The notes beneath the pieces were generated by a model, which saw only the letters and a list, made by a program, of their open reading frames with translations, was not told the DNA's origin and searched no databases. From Odiellus spinosus (taxonomy: Eukaryota > Arthropoda > Arachnida > Opiliones > Phalangiidae), in assembly GCA_963920705.1 (NCBI GenBank), contig OY987231.1:7557424-7621423 (forward strand): a stretch of 64,000 nucleotides of DNA, read 5' to 3'. Position numbers and translations under genes: made by a program. Positions 24,545 to 37,259 of the stretch are shown piece after piece (position 1 is the first letter of the stretch; the number at the start of each line of letters is the position of its first letter).

Positions 24545-25439
24545 TTAACATTTTGTGCACATAGAAATATCAGTGAAAAATCACAGGTTGCATTCTGATA
24601 TATTGAACCCTTGTATAACATTTGAGGTACTATTTCTAAATTATCCAAATGATTTCTTCTAGACTAGACTATCATGTGATCTAACTATACCAGTTTACCA
24701 AAACTTCAATTTCCCAGCCAATTAAACATCTTTTTAATTTTTTGAGTTTGCAATTGAATACGCCCGAATATTGTCTATACTTATATAAGTGTCCGTGATA
24801 ACTTTTTCCTCGACTTTGAACCTATTATAAAACTTTAGCGGTAAACAATATAATTCTATTCAACGAGTCAGTGCACTCTTCCACCCACCCAGTGGTGCGG
24901 GGAGTCGTGGTCGTGGACTATTGTCCGTTGAAAATGAACGCTTCGTCTAGCGTAGCGGCGTTTTACGTTTCCTGTCCAAAAACATTTTGGCACACTTTTT
25001 ATTTTATATATAGGAATAGTGGGAGGTTTCTCGAATTTTCGCCAAGCTTTTCCTTTTAGCCATACCAGATACTTGGGGGTAGCCATGGGCCATTACTTAC
25101 GCTATCGCGTCCCAGTTCAAGCGTAGGGTCCATCAGATGGCGATGGTTCGGCGGTACCACGCTTGGTCAAGTTTATTTTTGGAATAACGGGGTGATTACC
25201 GTGATTTAGCTTGGAGTTTTAGGCCTATTTTTTAGATTTGAACAGTTTGAATACCGCAACAGGGCTCACAAGGATAAAATCATACACACTAAAGGATATT
25301 TATAGGGAGAACTTGGAAAAGGCAAACCGCAAAGAGGGAAAGAACAGAGGGGAGTGTTTATAAGGTCGATTGAAGTAAATTCCATATTAATGGCATGACA
25401 CCGGAACTAGAGATAGAAGCCTTTAACTTTGCAAGTTCA
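24545..25439. other. Unassigned stretch with a GC-richer patch
   Basis: At 24,868-25,160 the base composition is GC-rich, and overlapping open frames of 62 and 72 codons exist on opposite strands. Neither matches a family I know. Nothing else is visible. Confidence 0.3.
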
Positions 25440-26260
25440 CGACCGTCTCGCCTCTATAGGATCAAAATAATGCATTTATAGGATTTAATAGGATCATAAT
25501 ATCGCAGTTATAGGATTTAATGGGAACATAGTATCAAAGTTATAGGATTTAATGGGAACATAGTATCAAAGTTATAGGATTTAATGGGAACATAGTATCA
25601 AAGTTATAGGATTTAATGGCAACATAGTATCAAAGTTATAGGATTTAATAATCATAATAACGCAGTTATAGGATTTAATAGGATCATAATAACAAAGGAC
25701 AGGATTTAATATGATCATAATAACGCAGTTATAGGATTTAATATGATCATAATAACGCAGTTATAGGATTTAATATGATCATAACACAGTTATATGATTT
25801 AATATAGGATCATAATAACGCAATTACAGGATTTATAATAGGATCATAATAACGCAATTATGGAATTTAATAGCATCATAAAATCAAAGTTATAGGATTT
25901 CATAGGATCATAATGAAGTCATGGGATTTAGTAGGATAAAGGGTTATGGGATCAAAACATGATCATAATAAGAAATTTAAAGCATTTAATCTGATCATAA
26001 TAAGAAATTCAAAGTATTTAATCTGATCAAATAAGAAATTTAAAGCATTTAATCTGATCAAATAAGAAATTTAAAGCATTTAATCTGATCAAAATAAGGG
26101 TTATAGGATTTAACAGGATCATAATACCACTGAATTTTTTTAAGATTTAATATAATCAGAATAACCCAGAACTGTATAGGATTTAATTGGATCTTAACAG
26201 AGTAATATAATTTAATTGGATCTTAACAGAGTTGTATGATTTTATGGGATCATAATAACC
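25440..26260. repeat. Degenerate ~32-bp minisatellite
   Basis: About 25 diverged copies of a unit containing ATAGGATTTAATAGGATCAT and AATAACGCAGTT. Sub-blocks are locally homogeneous: GGGAACATAGTATCAAAG four times, then GATCATAATAACGCAG, then TAAGAAATTTAAAGCATT four times. This indicates repeated local expansions. Confidence 0.85.
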
Positions 26261-26964
26261 GAGTAATAAGATGAAAATGAAAAGTGTTTTTCGTCCCAAT
26301 TAAAACTTTGATCATATCTTTAAAGTAGAACACTTCCCTCAATAGAAATTATCACACACTTCTGGTTTTGCTGCCAGCTACTCGTTCTGCTAAATATTAA
26401 ACCAAATGTCGATAATTTCGATTCTCGAGTTCGAATTTTATAAGAAACTTGATTCGATATCAAAAATACATTTTTATCTACACTATCAGCTCGCGGATTC
26501 AACGGGGCAAGTTTTTTTCCTCAATTTCCTATATATTTTCCAGTTATTTTCGAGTTATTCATTTTTTATTTTTTTGAAATACCGAAGGCATAAATTCCAA
26601 TCTAGAAGCTGGCGCCTCCTAGATTAAAATCAACTTTAAAAAACTCCCGTAACCGGAATATTAATTACTCCCGCATAATTTAGTCGGAATTAACACGAAA
26701 AACATTTTTTAACTTAATTCGTAAATTATATTTTAATGCTCTTTTAAAACTGGAATTTCGTCAGACAGAAACTTAAGAAAGACACAACTAATTTGCATTT
26801 CATAAGCAATTTATTTTTAATTCATAATTTTTACTATTTTAATTCGCGTTTCAACTCCAAGGCTCATTGTTATTAATACATTTTCGCATTAAAAGTCAGC
26901 TAGTTAATCAATACCAAACTTTTAAAAACACTTCAAAGTGTCTAGTTTTCATTATGCTTTGAAC

Positions 26965-27490
26965 AGGGTTTGTACACGACCTGAAAAACGTGGAAATTGG
27001 CCCAAAAGGTTAGGGAAAAGTCAGGGAATTTGAGACAATTGCCCCAAAAGGTTAGGGAACAGTCAGGCAATTTGAAACAATGGCCCCAAAAGGTTAGGGA
27101 AAAGTCAGGGAATTTGAGAAAATGGCCCCAAAAGGTCAGGGAAAGTCAGGGAATTTGAAAATTTGCCAAAAAGGTCAGGGAAAGTCGGGGAATTTGAAAA
27201 TTGCCCCAAAAGGACAGAAATCAAATATTTTGGTTGTAGTCAAGAGACTATTTATGATTGGTTGACCAATTAATTGTAACGTAATTATTTTAAACTGAAA
27301 ATATTAATTTTTTTCTCATATTCTGAGTAAACTATCGAACCTGATTGATAAACCATGTCAAACAAAAAGTGAGAATTGCCAAGAGCTCGCTCGTAAAATA
27401 AATCCATAAAAATTAAAATTGGTCAGGGAAATATTTAGAAATGGTCATGGAAAACCTGGAAAAGTCAGGGAAATTGTAAAATTTTGTACG
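26965..27490. mobile_element. Dispersed GTCAGGGAA-family element, copy 2
   Basis: It opens CAGGGTTTGTACACGACCTG. Several AAAGGTTAGGGAAAAGTCAG units follow, then the core ATGATTGGTTGACCAATTAA at about 27,255, and it closes near AATTTTGTACGAAAG. The order of parts matches 55,989-56,433. Confidence 0.7.
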
Positions 27491-27745
27491 AAAGATGTCT
27501 CTTAGTTAAATATTTACATATTTGTTAAGTTACCTATATTTTTACTCCGATGTAATTAGTTTATACATGTATACTCTGTTATTTAACTTCCATAATCATT
27601 AAACCATTTACATTCGTATTTAAATAGTACCACGCCCACGAACTCCGAAATACATCCACCATAGTAATATTACTTTTTTAAGAGTTTACCGTAAGGGAAA
27701 ATAGATGGCGCTAGGGTTTCTTTAAAAATATATATATTTTCCCGC

Positions 27746-27778
<33 letters not shown>

Positions 27779-28191
27779 CCCCCCGACAAGGAAATGTTGA
27801 ATCATAAAGTTTACGTAAATATTTTTTAACTCTTCTTTACAACAAATTAAAACTGATAAGTTTACAACGCGTTAAGATAAAATGTTTTAGTTCATATCCG
27901 CGTGCTTTTTCATTGCGTAATTTCTAAATAAATAATAAAACGATTCACCTGGTATATTTTCCCATGGATGCAATTTCGAAACAATAGATCATTGGTCGTT
28001 GACTTTTATGAGTCACGTATTGAATAAATGCCGAAATATCATTACTTTTGATTTCAGCCTTTCAAATTTAAATGAATAGAAGATGGTTCTACCGCGTACC
28101 AATGCCTAAATCAAATACAATTAAAATTAAAATTGAACGAAAGCTTTTTGAAAGCCTACGAGTTAAAGGGAAATTATTTTAATTTTTTTAA

Positions 28192-28954
28192 AGGGATAGT
28201 GTACCACGTAACTTTGTGTAGGTTTTTCTTTTTATTTTAAAGTAGACACGTAATATGACTTGATTCGGGCCTTGTCGAATTGATCTCACGATTTCCCGAG
28301 GCTGTTTTTATATAGGCGTGACGTTGGTTTTACTTTTCATTTAAATAAGTCAATAAATCGGCTAACCCAAATAGGATAAATCTTATAATTTGCTCTAAAA
28401 TGGTATAACTTTTGACTGACAAGCTTGTGAGGTAAAAATTCTCAAAAATCTTTACCATGCTTGATTTCTAAGGAAAATATCGAATATTTTTTGGGGAGAA
28501 CTATCAACGCTGCGCTAAAGAGATATGCCTTTTACCTTATCATCTATGTCGCCGGCAAATCGCGGGTTAATTGTAGCGCCATCTCTGAGTCGGGGACAAT
28601 ACGTGGTTTTCCCAATTTCCACCCCACTTCGAGACTGGAGGTCACGTGTGTGACGCAGGTGTATTTGGGTTAAAAAAACGTAAAATTTTGAAAAAGGCGC
28701 GAATTTGAAACCTTAGCCTTGAAAAACATGTATTAGTAGGTGACTCAAGTTTTGCGAATAATTGATAGTTATAGTGCTTGTACATTTAAATAGAATTCTG
28801 GGTCTTTCTACCGATTATCCCCGTCTCGTAGATGGCGCCACCCTTCTCTAGAAGTCACTTTTCTCCAAAGAGACATCTATGATAGCGCATATATCATATA
28901 TTATGATTTTTTCCACCTATTTTAAAATTTAGACCAGATCATGGAATTATCCCT
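28192..28954. mobile_element. Possible TTAA-flanked element
   Basis: TTAA|AGGGATA at the left (28188-28191) is matched by TATCCCT|TTAA at the right (28955-28958). The inverted match beyond about 9 bp is weak. The interior has GC-richer stretches (28,540-28,650) but no recognisable coding domain. The 70-codon frame at 28461-28673 has no family match that I can name. Confidence 0.45.
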
Positions 28955-29399
28955 TTAAAAATTCCATGCCTTGTAAATCATTTCGTTATTTTTTCTACGG
29001 GATGATAATAAACAAAAGACGAGATCTTTTGAAGTTAAGAAAACATTGTAGGGAAAGTTTCCTTCGTGATTATATCATTCGACTAAAAACTACTCTTCAT
29101 AACTTTCCTCGTTTTCTTTGTTTTACTGGAAAAAAACTAAGGTTTATTTTCATTTTATTAGTTTGAAATGTACCACTATACTCGCTAGATTCTCATTGGT
29201 AAAAAGTACTTTATTCTATGAGATTTAACATTGCGTATTTTTTCCGGCATAGTTTTGTCTATTATGCCAACTTCTTTTCAATTGCAGTATAAAACATTTT
29301 AGGTTTTTAGAAATTTTTGGACTAGATAACTTTGGTGCGGTGAACAACTTTTTAAATTTAAAAATTTAAATTCATTCAAAAAGTTTGGTTAATTTTGAA

Positions 29400-29650
29400 T
29401 GTAACTATAAACTCGGGCCAATCATATTATTTCAGATTTCAATAGAGCTTGTAATGTCCTAACATTACAAGCGCTGTTGAAGGCTAAAATAATATGATTG
29501 GCCCGAATTTATATTTTATTCAAATTTTACCAGACTTTAGAAATTAATTTAAACACCACACATTTGTGTAACAACTGTAATACGTTTTTTGGCACGGTGA
29601 TGCCGAAAATAAATTCAAAAGCTGTTGCATTTTTATCTCCAAGTTTCCCT
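29400..29650. mobile_element. Family A palindromic MITE, 5'-degraded copy
   Basis: It has the family A centre (GCTTGTAATGTCCTAACATT then ACAAGCGCTGTTGAAGG), the arm word ATAATATGATTGGCCCGAAT, and a complete right end GTTTCCCT|TTAA (29651-29654). The left arm beyond AAACTCGGGCCAATCATA is lost or diverged. Confidence 0.75.
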
Positions 29651-30483
29651 TTAATTAATTAATAGAAACTCGACGCTGCAACCGTCCACCTTGGAACAGT
29701 GCTAAGATGCAACTCAGACTGTACATCCATTACTATTTGAACTAAATGTACCTAGATTATACACTAACTTTTTTAGACTTCATTATCCCCTTTAAATATA
29801 CGTAATGCTCCTCCCCATATCGGCCTAAATTTATTTGAGACCCGTTTGCAAACTCGGTATATCCGAATCATGCCTTTCTGTTTATTTGTTTTGATTAATA
29901 TCATACATAAAAATCGTTCGATTTTTCGGGGTATTATCCTAATTTCGTAACCTTAATGTGTCAATGAAGCTTTTGTTATTATTTCTTATCTCGAAGAAGA
30001 TAAAATGCACTATAGCTCTTGTCTCGCGTAAGGGTGGCGTCGTCGAGTGGATTGTAGGAACCTCCTTTTAGTTGTAATTTATGAGGGTCATTTAAAAGAT
30101 TACCTCGGATTACCTTTATTTCGTCACATTATTCGTTAATTTCTGATAATGTCACCCGCGTGGCGAATAAATGATAAGAGAATTACATTCCAGAGACAAT
30201 ATTTTAGTTGATACAAAAGACACGTGCCGAATTAGTTTTATCGTGTCAGCTTGTCAAGTAATATTTAGTATCTTCACTTAATCAGTTTTAACCTTCAAAA
30301 CGTTAGCCTTTTAACTATCATTAGCATCACCGCTTTTTGAATTTCGTCTTTTTTTACCAGATTTTCTTGTTAAAAATATGTAAAAACGTCACGTGGGCCA
30401 CTTTTCAACCCCGAAATCACTGGGACGCTAATGCCATCTAGGTACTAAATTATAAAGTGTGGGAAAAATTGAGTTAGGCTTAA

Positions 30484-30740
30484 CGGTTTGCGTCCGCTTG
30501 CGCATTTTCATTTGCGCAGTAGCCATTTGCGCAGTTCGCCATTAGAGCTGTAAACAAGAGGGACAGGCTAGTTAGAGTGATTAACTAACATAACCTAACA
30601 TAACCTGCAAATGAACACTGCGTAAATGGAAAAAGCGCAAATGGGAACTGCGGAAATGGAAACCCGAGGAAATGGAAAACTGCGCAAATGAAAAACTGCG
30701 CAAAAGGAATTGCGCAAAAGAGAACTGCGCAATTGGAACC
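30484..30740. repeat. Foldback minisatellite of GCGCAAATGG-type units
   Basis: A short array in one orientation (CATTTGCGCAGTAGCCATTTGC, about 30,495-30,540) and a longer one in the opposite orientation (AAATGGAAAAAGCGCAAATG and variants, 30,608-30,740) flank a ~60-bp centre with AACCTAACATAACCT. The unit is about 16-17 bp. A sister locus is at 60,738-60,990. Confidence 0.75.
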
Positions 30741-31249
30741 TTACCGGCTTAACAACCCGTTTTCAATCAAGTTTCTCAAGATTGCTCTTTCGCTCTTTCG
30801 CTCGCTCTTCCAAGAGAAGCTTATATGAAATCCATTTAGGTACCTCTCATATCCCTTTATTATAAATCGTTATAAATTAAAAAAACAAAAAAGAAAAGGC
30901 TAAGTATGCATATAATCCAAAAATAATTCAAGAACAAAAGGTGTAGGGCCAGTACGACCTCTCTGTCCGTAAAGACACGTAATATTGCCAGCCAATAAAA
31001 ATTCATTTCGATGCAGATAATCTTTCCCGGGTCACTGGACATCATCCAATAATGTTTCGAAATGTCCAATAACATTTCGTTTTTGAGAAGAGGGTCACTG
31101 GGTTTTTGTCCGATAAGAATAATACTTAAATCTGATAAATGTTTGTAATGTCCGATAACTTTAAATTGTGGGAAGAGGGGCTACTGCACAATTGTCAAAT
31201 AAGAAAATATTCTTATTTCCATCCCTGTCTGCAAAGGGATTGAAACTAA

Positions 31250-31525
31250 TTTTTACAAACGGTTTTTATCCGGCCCTCACAGATAATGTTCCTCCATAGA
31301 GAATACAGAAAAGGAGTAGCAAGTCAGGGGCACCTTTGTTGTCCTTTTTTGAAGCTTAGGCCTATATACTCGCATATCTCCGCGCAAACCGAGGAACTTC
31401 CGGTTCTGATTGTAAGAATCTAACCGGAGACTCTAGTGTTCGATCTTTTGTAGCAACTCTTTTCTGTATTCTGTATGGTTCCTCCTCGGGGGGACGAAAT
31501 TTGTATTATTATTATTATTATTAAA
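31250..31525 (+). mobile_element. Probable LINE 3' tail with (ATT)n end
   Basis: A GC-richer, non-coding stretch ends in TCGGGGGGACGAAATTTG followed by about seven ATT repeats (31,504-31,524). A 3'-terminal simple repeat after a structured GC-rich end is the usual form of a 5'-truncated non-LTR retrotransposon. No ORF remains. Confidence 0.4.
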
Positions 31526-32040
31526 AGCTTGTTTTTCCACCCTTTGATTAGAATCTCCATGCCTCCCCAGCTGGCCAGTAACTATTACACTATTTAGTAA
31601 TCTATTTCAATAATCATATCTTTTAATTGAGCAAAAACTTATTGTAAATTATCAATATCAAATTTTCCGTATTTAAGTTTATCAACGAGAACCTCGCATT
31701 TTATTACAATATATTAATCTCCAATTTATTACAACTTATCTAAGATTTAAGCTTAGATTAAATATTTTGTATTGTTTTTCTTCGAAACCTATCGCGTTCT
31801 AATTGCATTTTAGTTCAGCAATTTGACTTTACGTAAACGGTCAGGTTTTATATTAATAGTTAAAAAGTTAACCTTTATATTTGAACATTTGACACCGTGT
31901 TATATAATCGTTTTTTTAGGGTAAGCTGAATTTTTTGTTTATAGTTTTATTTAATTTTAAGGTAGAATTTATTCACGAGAAATCATACGCGTGACGTCGG
32001 TTTTATTTTTCATTTCAATTCTCTCCCATGGAATAATTAA

Positions 32041-32480
32041 AGGGAACCTCGGAATTAAAAATGGAACAGCTTTAGAATTTATTTTCGAAATCACCATACC
32101 AAAAAAAGGTATTTGAGATTTATTTCATAATTTTTATATAAGTTTTTGGTGTTTAAATTATATTAATTATATTATTTCGGCTTTCGACAGCGCTTGTAAT
32201 GTCATAATATTAAAATAATAGGCCAGCGTTTGATGGCCATGCTCTTAGGCATGAAACGCCAGCCTATTCTTTTAATGTTAGGTCATTACAAGCGCTGTTG
32301 AAGGCTTGGCCCGAAATTATATTTACTTTTATTCAAACTTTACCCATCTTTAGAAATAAATTTAAACACCAAAAACGTGTCTAAAAATTGTTTTGAAAAT
32401 TCTCGAATACGTTTTTTTGGCATCCGGTGATTTCTAAAATAAATTCAAGGGCTGTTCCATTTTTAGCTCCAAGTTTACCT
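32041..32480. mobile_element. Palindromic TTAA MITE, family A, copy 2
   Basis: This is a 440-bp foldback with an intact TTAA on both sides (32037-32040 and 32481-32484). It starts AGGGAACCTCGGAATTAAAA and ends with a mirror of it. The centre is the AATAGGCCAGCGTTTGATGG / GCCAGCCTATT hairpin. It is the best-preserved target duplication of the family. Confidence 0.85.
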
Positions 32481-32879
32481 TTAATAATCCCTATATTTAT
32501 CAAAATTTAAATCTATAACTTTTAATTCAATTAATTATGCCTAAATAAGATGCTCAAAATTTCTATACATTTGTATATATATTTTATCAAAAGTATATAA
32601 TTATATTCCATAAAAGTAAGCAATGCCCCGTAGCTTAATAATATCAGCAAAAGTCCAGGTAAATGAACCGGCAGATTCTGATTCGAGACACTCTAGCGGC
32701 GCAGTCGCCGTGTAAATAGCGAAATGGGAAGCGCCACTATTTAGAGAAATTCCGGCGTTGGGGGAAGACAATATAGCCCAGCGTGGCCCGCCTAAATTCC
32801 GTCCCCTTCTCCCGACTCAAAATATCGAGGAAGAGTTCAAATTATTCGAGCCAGACAAGGGTGATGACTTTTTTGGCTA

Positions 32880-33265
32880 TTTTTAAGTGATTGGCTATGG
32901 AATAAAGTGATAGACGTTTGATTTTATCAAGAATCCATTCAGGTTCCATAAGAATATGGGAGCATAGCTTTAGCCTCTGGTACCATCCTCCCAAACTTTG
33001 TAACAAAAGATCGTCTGCAATTTTCGCAACATTTGTACGCTTAGATCTTTTTTCGGTCGGCTCCATTTTTATTACCCAAAACATTATGTCAAGGTCGTTA
33101 GTGGCGCTGGTTAATAATATAATGTCAGGAGCGATTTACTTGAAAAATCGATTCGAAGCAGACGAACTTTTGCTACAAAGTTTGGGAGGATGGTTATTGA
33201 ATCGCGACCCTCACATATTCTTATGGAACCTGAATGGATTCTTGATTTTATCATATTTCCATTTA
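32880..33265. mobile_element. Foldback element
   Basis: The left arm has GATTTTATCAAGAATCCATT and CATCCTCCCAAACTTTG. The right arm carries their mirrors: CAAAGTTTGGGAGGATG at about 33,177 and GAATGGATTCTTGATTTTAT at about 33,231. Open frames of 80, 116 and 62 codons on both strands all translate these mirrored arms and are not genes. Confidence 0.7.
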
Positions 33266-33947
33266 TAACTATCACTGTAATCCTCTTAGAGTAAAACATC
33301 TCATACTTCGCAGTTTTTCCGGCGTGCTGCTGAGGTTTATTTTTACCGTTAATATCCCTTTAAAGTAAACTAAAATTTAATGGCATTTCGTTGTTGAAGA
33401 AAAGCTTAAATTCCCTGCATTTAAAGGCAAACATATTTTTTATCTCTCGCAACTTTTAATACTTTATATAATCAATACCCGTTATCTCTTTGTTCTACTT
33501 TGTCATCTCAACTTGGCAGTACGTACATTCCCGAGCTTTCTCCTTTGTTTCCCAGTTGTTTCGATGGCCAAGTCGGGTTGTTCTTTTAAGACCTTTATCG
33601 ACCTCTTGATTCCCTCGAGATCTTGGCCACGTCCTTTGGGCTGCCCAATGAAACCGAGCCTTTTGTTACCGAACAAAAAAAAAAAAAAAAAGAAGTTTAG
33701 AGCTATTTTTTGTTCCCATTACCGCTTCATGCATGATGTTACTCGAAGAAAGTGATATAGTGATTATGCTATCTTATGGCGAAGTCTTAATGGAAACGTG
33801 GTATACATCTTATACATGTACAACTTAATTGTTATATTTGACAACGTAGAAACTTTAGCAAAATATATATATGTATATATTTTTTTCGTTTGATTAAAAA
33901 AATATATATATATATTAACACCTTATTTTCACAAAAATTGGCCTTAA

Positions 33948-34668
33948 AGGAAGAATGCAACCTAACCAAACGTGATTTTTTTTATCGATTCATTATCGTT
34001 TAAATAGGCCTAATCCACCAGTAAAAAAGATTACAAAGAAATAAATTTAAAACTTACCCCGAAAATAAACTTTCATTCATGAAGATCCTGAATTTCTTCA
34101 CAGTTTTAAGGGTTGTCGACCAATCAGCAAAGATCCATTGTTAAGACGATATCTCCATGATACTTTCAATAGAATTCAATTGATCGATGACCCTTATATC
34201 TCAATAAATTAAAGATCTTCATAAATCCAACTAGGCCTATTTTCCTAGTAAGTTTTAAATTTATTTCTAGTTTAATATTGGTTTGAAATTTTTTTAACTT
34301 TTGGATTAGGCCTATTTAAACAATAAGGAATTGATAAAGAAATACTTGTGGTTAGGTTGGATCAAGAAGGATCAGATAAGGAGAGGAAAAGTGGGAACGG
34401 CGCGGCTCCTACTGCGTCGGCCTAAACTCCCACTCTGGGAGAACGGGGGACAGACGGGGGTAGAGATGCTTCGTGGTAAATTGTTGTGACGTGGGTAAAA
34501 CGAATCCTTTATGAGACGCGCTAGCTAGCGACCACGTGACAACAGTTTACCTCGAGAATTTCCTATCCCCCTTTTCCACCCAAGTGGGAGGTTGGCTCTT
34601 CTCTCTCTAACTCAACACAGCCCCACTTTTCCTCTCCTTATCTGATCCTTCTTGGTTGGATTCACCCT
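33948..34668. mobile_element. TTAA MITE family B, split by a nested insertion
   Basis: It begins TTAA|AGGAAGAATGCAACC (TTAA 33944-33947) and ends ATTCACCCT|TTAA (34669-34672). Arms contain ATCGATTCATTATCG and AGGCCTAATCCA, with mirrors near 34,300. A 292-bp hAT-like MITE (34363-34654) interrupts its right end. Without the insert it would be about 420 bp, like the copy at 37696-38112. Confidence 0.8.
34363..34654. mobile_element. hAT-like MITE, copy 2, nested in a family B MITE
   Basis: Its ends, CAAGAAGGATCAGATAAGGA and mirror, are nearly identical to those of copy 1 at 20703-21002, as is the GC-rich interior. The host sequence GTTGGAT is duplicated on both sides (34356-34362 and 34655-34661). 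It is younger than its host element. Confidence 0.9.
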
Positions 34669-34696
34669 TTAAAATGAGATGTACTCTCATACTTAA

Positions 34697-35174
34697 AGGG
34701 AGAATGAAAGGCCGAAACAACCTATTTTTAATCGATTAAGAATGATAAAATAATGAGAAAAACAATAATATAACTCGCCAAAAATATTTCGTTATTTTAT
34801 AATCAATTTCCAAAGTTCCGAAACTTGCAGATGCTAAGCCTTGGCTGCCTAGCTCGGCGAACTAGGCGAGCACGACACGTATTTTTTTTAATATCCCCGT
34901 CTGATCTAGTCGCCAATCACGAGCGAGTACGCGTATTTATAAAATACGCGTACTCGCTCCTGATTGGCGACAAGAATAGTCGCGAATATTAAAAAAAAAT
35001 ACAGATCGTGCTCGGCTAGTTCACCGAGCTAGGCAGCCCAGGCTTAGCATCGGGACTTTGTAAATTGATTATAAAATAACGAAATATTTTTGGTGAGTTA
35101 TATTATTGTTTTTCTCATTATTTTAGCATTCTTAATCTATTAAAAATAGGTTGTTTCGGCCTTTCATTCTCCCT
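34697..35174. mobile_element. Long-palindrome TTAA MITE
   Basis: A 478-bp element is flanked by TTAA (34693-34696 and 35175-35178). The ends are AGGGAGAATGAAAGGCCG and mirror. The inverted arms extend almost to the centre, where CGAGTACGCGTATTTATAAA / TACGCGTACTCG meets. It starts 24 bp after the end of the previous element. The whole unit could extrude as a long hairpin. Confidence 0.85.
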
Positions 35175-35826
35175 TTAATACACACCTTTACAAACCACCT
35201 AAATGTTTTTTTATGACCAAGGCCCTTTTTTGTGTCAATAAGTTGTGTTTACTAAATTCCTACTATCCAGAGAATTCTAAATTTAAATTTTTTGCTCAAA
35301 CGAAAAATTAATGTTTAATATTATCTTGTCCAAATTCCTATAAACTGTGTTTGGGTTGTTCTTTAGCATTATCACAGGCATTCCATCCCTTTTCAAGTGA
35401 GCCTAGGTTGAGGGTGAACTTTAATTTTATTCAGCGTAACCTTTGAGTGAGTGATAACCTCTAGCCTTCCATTTGTAACGATAAATGTAATCAAAGAAAC
35501 GATGAAGCTTAACCCTTGCAGGTAGTACCAAGTCTTAGTGACTATAAATAAAAAACGAGCTATCTTGACAACCATTCTCGAGTAGGTTGGGTCTCTAAAG
35601 AAATATCAAGAGTCCATTTCTTTTTTATGAAAGTGACTTTTTCTTTCAATGGCACTTTGATGACGATTTTTTTCTTTGAATTTTTTCAAATGGTCTTTCA
35701 TTTAAACCTTTGTCTGAATTCAATACGAGCGAAGGTAGATCCAATTGTATTAAAAATCCACCACCCCACACTGTTTTACATTTAATTTATTATCAAACTT
35801 TCTAGTACATTTTTCACACGTCCTAA

Positions 35827-36187
35827 AGGGAAACTTGGAGCTAAAAATGGAACACATTTTGAATTTTTGGTGTTTAAATTAAGTTCGACTGTAAATTCGG
35901 GCCAATTATATTATTTCAGCCTTCAACAGCGCTTGTAATGTCCTAACATTAAAAAGAATAGGCTGGAGTTTGATGGCCGAGGATTTGGGCATCAAATGCC
36001 GGCCTATAATTTTTATGTTAGGACATTGCAAGAGCTGCTGAAGGCTGAAATAATTTGATTGGCCCGAATTTATATTTTATTCAAACTTTACCAAAAAAAA
36101 AAACTTTGAAAATTCTCTAATACGTTTTTTGGCACAATTGCGAAAATAAATTTAAAAGATGTTTCATTTTTAACTCCAAGTTTCCCC
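35827..36187. mobile_element. Family A palindromic MITE, copy 3
   Basis: It opens AGGGAAACTTGGAGCTAAAA and shows the family centre AAAGAATAGGCTGGAGTTTG with its decayed mirror. It closes AACTCCAAGTTTCCCC. The flanks are CTAA and TTCAA, mutated forms of TTAA. At 361 bp it is shorter than the others through loss in the arms. Confidence 0.78.
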
Positions 36188-36802
36188 TTCAACCTGGGCA
36201 GATATTGAAGCACGCGCCTAAGCCTTGTTTAAGTAAATTTCAAGCCTTATTGAAACTTTGAAATTCTTACTATGTATGGGCCAAGGGGTGGTGGATTTTA
36301 CGGTTTCTGGGTAAAGAGCCAATCAGAAAGAAGCAACTCTTTCTATGGGTGAATTTGACCGAAGTTTTTTAGTGTTTTCTTAACGATGACAATAGTTTCA
36401 TTGGAGAATAAAAGTCGATTTAGAAGGCTAAAAGAAAGAACCAAAACTAATCCAAACCTTTTTTATATATATTCTTTTTTAAATCGATTTTTGATTAACT
36501 TCGCTAAATTAATATTTGTTGTTTCTTAGTTGATTTAAAATATCACGTGAATATTTGTATTTTTGAACCCCTGGAAGGAAGTTTTTCCCTAAATACGTTA
36601 GACTCTACTATTTCGACTAAAAGTGACCATTTTTGTAAGTTGGTTTACTAAAAGTACTATTTTCATAACTAGGCAAAATAACTATATTTTTATATAGAAT
36701 ATAATAATTCTCGTGGTTTACAAATGAAACCTGAGCGGAAAAATACATTTTCTAACATAATTTGTTTCCTTAACTCAACAGTATCGTTACTCTTAGGGTT
36801 TA

Positions 36803-37060
36803 GTACTTTTTCACAGTAGCATTTCTTAATCGATTTGAAACGGTAAAATCAAACCGATATTCAAATCGCCACACGTTATCTTTAAAATCGATTTATCGTA
36901 GCTTCATCTATCGGTTGTTGAAACCGAATCGGTACGAAACTGGTTCTCGAAGCAGTTTCGAGAAATCGAATCAAATCGATTCGAGAAAAGATGGTTTCCC
37001 GTTCACACGAAATGATTTGAAATGGTTCTAATCGATTCCAAGTATGAACCCAGCTACATT
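36803..37060. repeat. Dispersed ~250-bp repeat (family F), single-arm copy
   Basis: It carries GCATTTCTTAATCGATTTGA, then CTTCATCTATCGGTTGTTGA, GAAGCAGTTTCGAGAAATCG, and ends at a mirrored GGTTCTAATCGATTCCAAG. The same ordered words form both arms of the large inverted repeat at 43,034-44,776. Confidence 0.75.
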
Positions 37061-37259
37061 TTACTCTGAGCAGTATTGCTGAGTGCTATATAAATGAATT
37101 AATTTGAAATCGCCATTCAAATAAACTGAAAATAAATGATTATATAACGAATCTATTTTAGTTTTACCATATTGACCACACTATCAAGTATTCACGATGA
37201 GTTAGGCTTATATATCGTGTCTTTATTATCCTCTAGGCCTTTGATGTGATGAGTAGTCA

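Noticed and set aside
24868-25086. 72-codon minus-strand frame (MATPKYLVWLKGKAW...)
   Set aside because: GC-richer and superficially protein-like, but no family, no splice partner, and an equally open frame on the opposite strand.
32842-33299. Three frames of 62-116 codons on both strands sharing LLLQSLGGW
   Set aside because: The shared peptide comes from mirrored arms of a foldback element.
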